The position numbers were made by a program, and so were the translations under genes. 64,000 nt of DNA from positions 124,001 through 188,000 of the forward strand of contig NZ_BMMV01000013.1 in the NCBI RefSeq assembly GCF_014646115.1, in the 5' to 3' direction. The stretch comes from Streptomyces camponoticapitis. GTDB lineage: Bacteria; Actinomycetota; Actinomycetes; Streptomycetales; Streptomycetaceae. Under the pieces are notes generated by a model. It was not told the origin of the DNA, ran no database searches, and saw nothing but the letters and a program-made list of their open reading frames with translations. This document shows positions 60,528 through 64,000 of this stretch, piece by piece; the stretch's first letter is position 1, and the number at the start of each line of letters is the position of its first letter.

Positions 60528-61796
60528 TCAGCGGGCGGGTGAGCGCAGGGCCAGTACCGCGTTGTGGCCGCCGAAGCCGAAGGAGTTGTTCAGCGCCGCG
60601 ATCGTGCCCTCCGGCAGCGGGCGTGGCGTGCCGGAGACGATGTCCGCGTCGACGTCCGGGTCCCGGTTCAGAAGGTTGATCGTCGGTGGGGCCAGCCGGT
60701 GGTGCAGGGCGAGCACGGTGGCGACGGTCTCGATACCGCCGGCGCCCCCCAGCAGATGGCCGGTCATCGACTTGGTGGCGCTGACCGCCATATGGCCGAC
60801 GTCGTCGCCGAAGACCTCTCGCAGCGCCTTGATCTCGGCGATGTCACCCGGCGGGGTCGAAGTGGCGTGCGCGTTGATGTGCGCGATCTCCGCGGGCTTG
60901 AGGTCCGAGGTGTCCAGCAGTTGCCGGAGGGCCGCCGCGATACCGCGACCGGAAGGCTCCGGCCGCACGATGTGGTGCGCGTCGGAGGAGAGCCCCTGGC
61001 CGACCGCCTCCGCGTAGACCCGGGCACCCCGCGCCGCCGCGTGCTCCGCCGACTCCAGGACCACGACCCCCGCGCCCTCGCCGAGGACGAAACCGTCGCG
61101 GCCCGTGTCGAACGGGCGTGAGGCACCCCGCGGGTCGTCGTTGTTCTTGGACATCGCCATCATGTTGGCGAACGCGGCCATCGGGAGTGGGTGGATCGCC
61201 GCCTCCGTGCCGCCGGCCACGACCACGTCGGCACGGCCGCCGTGGATCATCTCGATCGCGTGGCCGACCGCCTCGGCACCGGACGCGCACGCGCTGACCA
61301 GGGTGTGCGCACCGGCCTGGGCGTTGATGTCGATACTGACGTTCGCCGAGGGGCCGTTGGGCATCAGCATCGGCACCGTGTGCGGCGAGACCTTGCGAAA
61401 GCCCTGGCTCATCAGGACCGAGTACTGGTCGAGGAGCGTGGTGACGCCCCCGATGCCCGAGGCGATCACGGTGCCCAGCCGCTCGGGTGCGACCGAGCCG
61501 TCCTCGCCGGCCTTCGCGGTGAAGCCCGCGTCCGCCCACGCCTCACGCGCCGCGATCAGCGCGAACTGGGCGCTCCGGTCGAGTTTGCGGGCCAACGGCC
61601 GCGGCAGCACCTCGGCCGGCTCGACGGCCACCCGCGCACCGATCCGTACCGGCAGGTCCGCCGCCCACTCCTCGGTGAGGGTACGGACTCCGGACCGCCC
61701 GGCGAGCAGTGCTTCCCACGTCGAAGCGCTGTCGCCGCCCAGCGGTGTGGTCGCTCCGACACCGGTGACGACGACGGTCTGACTGATTGGGCGCAA
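60528..61796 (-). CDS. fabF: Beta-ketoacyl-ACP synthase II (FabF)-like condensing enzyme
   Basis: This 422-residue thiolase-fold enzyme condenses malonyl-ACP with acyl-ACP. TVVVTGVGATTPLGGDSASTW starts the fold. The Cys-His-His triad is complete: VSACASG (Cys170), HINAHATSTPPGD and KSMTGHLLGGAGG. I chose TTG 61796 because GGAGAG lies upstream and the length to the fold matches other Streptomyces FabF proteins; GTG 61808 is four codons longer. It is not next to acpP or fabD/fabH, so it is a second copy or a pathway-specific paralogue rather than the housekeeping operon gene. Confidence 0.9.
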   Translation of the reverse strand: MRPISQTVVVTGVGATTPLGGDSASTWEALLAGRSGVRTLTEEWAADLPVRIGARVAVEPAEVLPRPLARKLDRSAQFALIAAREAWADAGFTAKAGEDGSVAPERLGTVIASGIGGVTTLLDQYSVLMSQGFRKVSPHTVPMLMPNGPSANVSIDINAQAGAHTLVSACASGAEAVGHAIEMIHGGRADVVVAGGTEAAIHPLPMAAFANMMAMSKNNDDPRGASRPFDTGRDGFVLGEGAGVVVLESAEHAAARGARVYAEAVGQGLSSDAHHIVRPEPSGRGIAAALRQLLDTSDLKPAEIAHINAHATSTPPGDIAEIKALREVFGDDVGHMAVSATKSMTGHLLGGAGGIETVATVLALHHRLAPPTINLLNRDPDVDADIVSGTPRPLPEGTIAALNNSFGFGGHNAVLALRSPAR

Positions 61797-62017
61797 GGGA
61801 CTCTCCACGTCGTGCGGGGGGGACGGGCGACGGACATGTCGGCCCGGGGAAAGCCGGCGGAGGCGGGCAGGTCTGCTCACCGGGGGGCCGTTTCTCCGCA
61901 CGTAGCGTGGGCTTCCAACCCTGAGTCTGTCAAATAGACCTAGCTGTGGACGTCGGCGCATGGGCGTGAGACGCGCACGCATGTTCCGCTCCCGGGACCG
62001 CTGTTGTACTCGAGCAC

Positions 62018-62581
62018 ATGACATACGACACCCAGCACCGGCCGCGCACCGAGAGCGATGTCCTGAGAACCGTGACGCTGATTCTGGCGATCATGACGAC
62101 CGGGCTGATCGCGGGTGTTTTCGCGAGTTGGTCGAACGCGATCATGCCGGGGCTCGGCGAGGTCGGCGACCGAACCTTCGTCCCGGCGTTCCAGGCGCTC
62201 GACGAGGCGATCAACAACCCGTTGTTTCTCGGGGGGTTCACCCTCGCGCTGCCGCTCATCGCGCTGTCCGCCGCCCTCCATCGACGAGCGGAGCAGCGGG
62301 CGGTGCTGATGTGGGTCGGGGCGGCGCTGGTGTTCTATCTGGTGGCGGTCGTGATCACGTTCGGCGTGCACGAGCCCCTCAACGGGGATTTCAGGACGGC
62401 AGCCGAACCCGGCAGCGGCGCGGACCTCGCCGCCGCGCGTGCGCGGCTCGACGAGGCGAAGTGGACGGCCTGGAACACCGCGAGGGCGGTGACGTCGACG
62501 GTCGCGTTCGGCTGTCTCGCGTGGGCGCTGGTGATCCGCGGCCGGCTGGACCGGACCGTCGGCCGACGGGCGGCGCGATGA
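62018..62581 (+). CDS. DUF1772 (anthrone oxygenase-like) membrane protein
   Basis: This 187-residue protein has four transmembrane helices: LILAIMTTGLIAGVFASWSN, GGFTLALPLIALSAALH, LMWVGAALVFYLVAVVIT and SVAFGCLAWALVIRG. VFASWSNAIMPGL, NPLFL and the FGVHEPLN/DEAKWTAWNTAR conserved signatures mark it as DUF1772, related to anthrone oxygenase-like proteins. The function is unknown. It is divergent from fabF, with about 210 bp between them. Confidence 0.85.
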   Translation: MTYDTQHRPRTESDVLRTVTLILAIMTTGLIAGVFASWSNAIMPGLGEVGDRTFVPAFQALDEAINNPLFLGGFTLALPLIALSAALHRRAEQRAVLMWVGAALVFYLVAVVITFGVHEPLNGDFRTAAEPGSGADLAAARARLDEAKWTAWNTARAVTSTVAFGCLAWALVIRGRLDRTVGRRAAR

Positions 62582-62738
62582 GTTGCGGTGGGGTCCGGGT
62601 CGCTGAGGGGCGGCGCCCTTCCCGCCTCGTTTCACCCGTCTGCCGCCGCACGCTGTCGCGCCTGGTGCGGGTGGCTCGGGCACCGTAGCCCGTAGTGCCC
62701 GACGGACGGACACGGGCGGACGGGGAAGGCGTGAGTGG

Positions 62739-63089
62739 ATGAACGGCTTTACGGCCGCGCTGTCCCTGCTGGCCCTGGCCCTGCTCGTGGTGGCCGGTGT
62801 CCACGGCGCCGCGCGGGCCCTGCGCGTCTCGCACGAGCCCTTGGCCGCCCAGCCGTTCGGGTCCGGGCACGAGCCCGTCGAGCACGCGGTCAGCCGCTTT
62901 CACATGCGCTGGTACACGGTCACGATGCTCTTCCTCGCCTTCGACATGGAGATGGTCTTCATGTATCCGTGGACGCTTGTCATCTCCGTGATGGGGCCCA
63001 CGGCGGTGATCGAGATGTTCGTCTTCCTCGGCGTCCTGCTCAGCGGGGTCCTCTACGCCTGGCGTGAGGGGGCGTTGCGATGGGCCTGA
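62739..63089 (+). CDS. nuoA: NADH-quinone oxidoreductase subunit A (NuoA, second-type)
   Basis: This 116-residue membrane subunit of complex I has three transmembrane helices and the conserved GSGHEPVEHAVSRFHMRWYTVTMLFLAFDMEMVFMYPW core (the FDxE motif is intact). The sequence before the core lacks the usual CG of the Cys-containing loop of canonical NuoA (…PFGSGHEP…). Streptomyces commonly carry a second partial nuo cluster, and this appears to be its first gene. It overlaps the next gene by 10 bases. The 157-bp gap upstream shows no gene. Confidence 0.85.
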   Translation: MNGFTAALSLLALALLVVAGVHGAARALRVSHEPLAAQPFGSGHEPVEHAVSRFHMRWYTVTMLFLAFDMEMVFMYPWTLVISVMGPTAVIEMFVFLGVLLSGVLYAWREGALRWA

Positions 63090-64000
63090 CGGACTTCCTC
63101 GTACGCGCTGCGGCCCGCCGGCCGAGCGTGCTGCTGGTGACGATGCCCGGTGGTACACCGGTGCGACTGGCCGCCGAGAGGGAACTGCGGTGCCGGGGCT
63201 GGGCGGAGGCGTCGACGCCGGCCGGAGCCGACCTGTTGCTCGTGGCGGGCCCCGACTGCCCGGCGCTGCGATCCGGACCGGACCGGCTGTGGGACGACAT
63301 GTCCCGTCCGCGCGTACGCCTGCGGGCGGAGACGGCCGAGGCGGTGGCACCGGTCCTCGACGAGGGGCGTGCGCGGCTGGGGGAGACGGAGCGCGGGCCG
63401 TACGGGGCGGTCGACCCGCGGGGGCACGGCGGCCCGCCCATGGCCGGACCGGGTGAGGACCGCGACGGGCTGACCCTGGACCGGCTGCACCTGTCGCTCG
63501 GGCCGTTCCTCGCCGACTGGCCGGCCGGACTGGTCGTCCGCGTGGTGCTGCAGGGCGACGTCATCCGGCGGGCCCGGCTCGGCGAGCCGTACGAGACCGG
63601 ACCTGCCGACCCGTTCTGGAGCCGGCCGTGGATCCGGGCCTCGGCGGGCGAGCCGGTGCCCGTGGCGGAGGCCGCCCGGCGGCGCGCGGCGGCCCATCTG
63701 GACAGTCTGGGCCGGTTGTCGGCGGTGGCGGGCTGGCCCGCCGAGGCCGTGGCGGCCCGGCGGCTGCGCGACGACCTTCTGGAGGGGGCGCCCGCGGATG
63801 CCGTTCTGCCCCGGACGATGCGCCTCGCACGGCGCGTCGGACGGTCACGGAGCCTGTACCGGCTGACCTGGGGCATCGGCCCGCTGACCGCCGCCGACGC
63901 ACACGCGGCGGGCGTGAGCGGACCCGCCGCGCGGGCGGGCGGCGACGTACCGGCCCGCTACCGGCAGTGGCTCTCGGACACCCTGGACGACATGCGGCGG
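63080..64000 (+). CDS. Hypothetical protein of a second nuo cluster, cut by window end
   Basis: The frame from ATG 63080 is open to the window end (307 codons, no stop), with GAGGGGG upstream. It begins MGLTDFLVRAAARRPSVLLV and contains a Rossmann-like GADLLLVAGPDCPAL near residue 50 that recalls the NuoB/hydrogenase small-subunit pattern but without its cysteine ligands. Later parts include LTLDRLHLSLGPFLADWPAGLVV and RSLYRLTWGIGPL. The overlap with nuoA implies translational coupling. I cannot name the family with confidence. Confidence 0.7.
   Translation, partial: MGLTDFLVRAAARRPSVLLVTMPGGTPVRLAAERELRCRGWAEASTPAGADLLLVAGPDCPALRSGPDRLWDDMSRPRVRLRAETAEAVAPVLDEGRARLGETERGPYGAVDPRGHGGPPMAGPGEDRDGLTLDRLHLSLGPFLADWPAGLVVRVVLQGDVIRRARLGEPYETGPADPFWSRPWIRASAGEPVPVAEAARRRAAAHLDSLGRLSAVAGWPAEAVAARRLRDDLLEGAPADAVLPRTMRLARRVGRSRSLYRLTWGIGPLTAADAHAAGVSGPAARAGGDVPARYRQWLSDTLDDMRR

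Overview
The window is high-GC actinobacterial chromosome and almost certainly Streptomyces. Evidence includes the strong G/C bias at third codon positions, frequent GTG/TTG starts, short 1-4 base stop/start overlaps, a SepH division protein, the CutR/CutS pair, an actinobacterial HPr, tandem SpoIIE-type phosphatases, a second-type NuoA and a ydaO-class riboswitch ahead of an M23 peptidase. I saw no rRNA, tRNA, CRISPR array, transposase or prophage. Most of the window reads as conserved core chromosome; 46-53 kb looks more accessory.

Layout. 1-10 kb: end of a secreted GH87-like beta-helix glycanase, a CobW-type metallochaperone GTPase, topoisomerase IV subunit A, an active/inactive M16 peptidase pair, and an M23 endopeptidase behind a c-di-AMP riboswitch. 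10-25 kb: HPr, a GNAT/acyl-CoA-synthetase fusion, DUF5998, a nucleotide phosphodiesterase, thymidine kinase, a VOC protein, a rhodanese, SepH, a membrane protein, an arabinonolactone-oxidase-like flavoenzyme, an MFS exporter, coproporphyrin ferrochelatase and an inositol monophosphatase. 25-46 kb: CutRS, then a block that, as far as I recall, resembles Mycobacterium tuberculosis Rv2689c-Rv2701c (DUF4193, DUF3093, dut, DUF3710, OB-fold protein, DUF3159, CeoC/CeoB, APC permease, TRAM methyltransferase), with an orphan ABC ATPase, KdpD/KdpE, an ArsR-type regulator operon and an MMPL transporter interleaved. 46-53.6 kb: a GlcG/HbpS protein, an HTTM/DUF5819 membrane pair, and a surface-protein island (DUF3494 adhesin-like protein with Thr/Gly repeats, two IPT/TIG proteins lacking signal peptides, one secreted Ig-like protein). 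53.9-64 kb: two tandem PAS/GAF/SpoIIE/HATPase proteins, an LLM flavin oxidoreductase, an HxlR regulator, an ABM monooxygenase-like protein, a FabF paralogue, a DUF1772 protein, NuoA and a gene cut by the window end.

How the genes fit together. Potassium and turgor control is a recurrent theme: KdpD/KdpE without kdpFABC, two TrkA/Ceo gating subunits, a KimA-like permease, and a c-di-AMP riboswitch on a cell-wall hydrolase. Cell envelope and division form a second theme (M23, SepH, CutRS, MMPL, surface proteins).

Non-coding structure is unusually informative. There are two related MITE-like elements that overlap the stop codons of their upstream genes, a pair of 100-bp sequences in inverted orientation flanked by Gly/Pro-type low-complexity DNA, twin phased operators, several perfect terminators, and a 928-bp gap that may hold a structured RNA with a true U-tract terminator.
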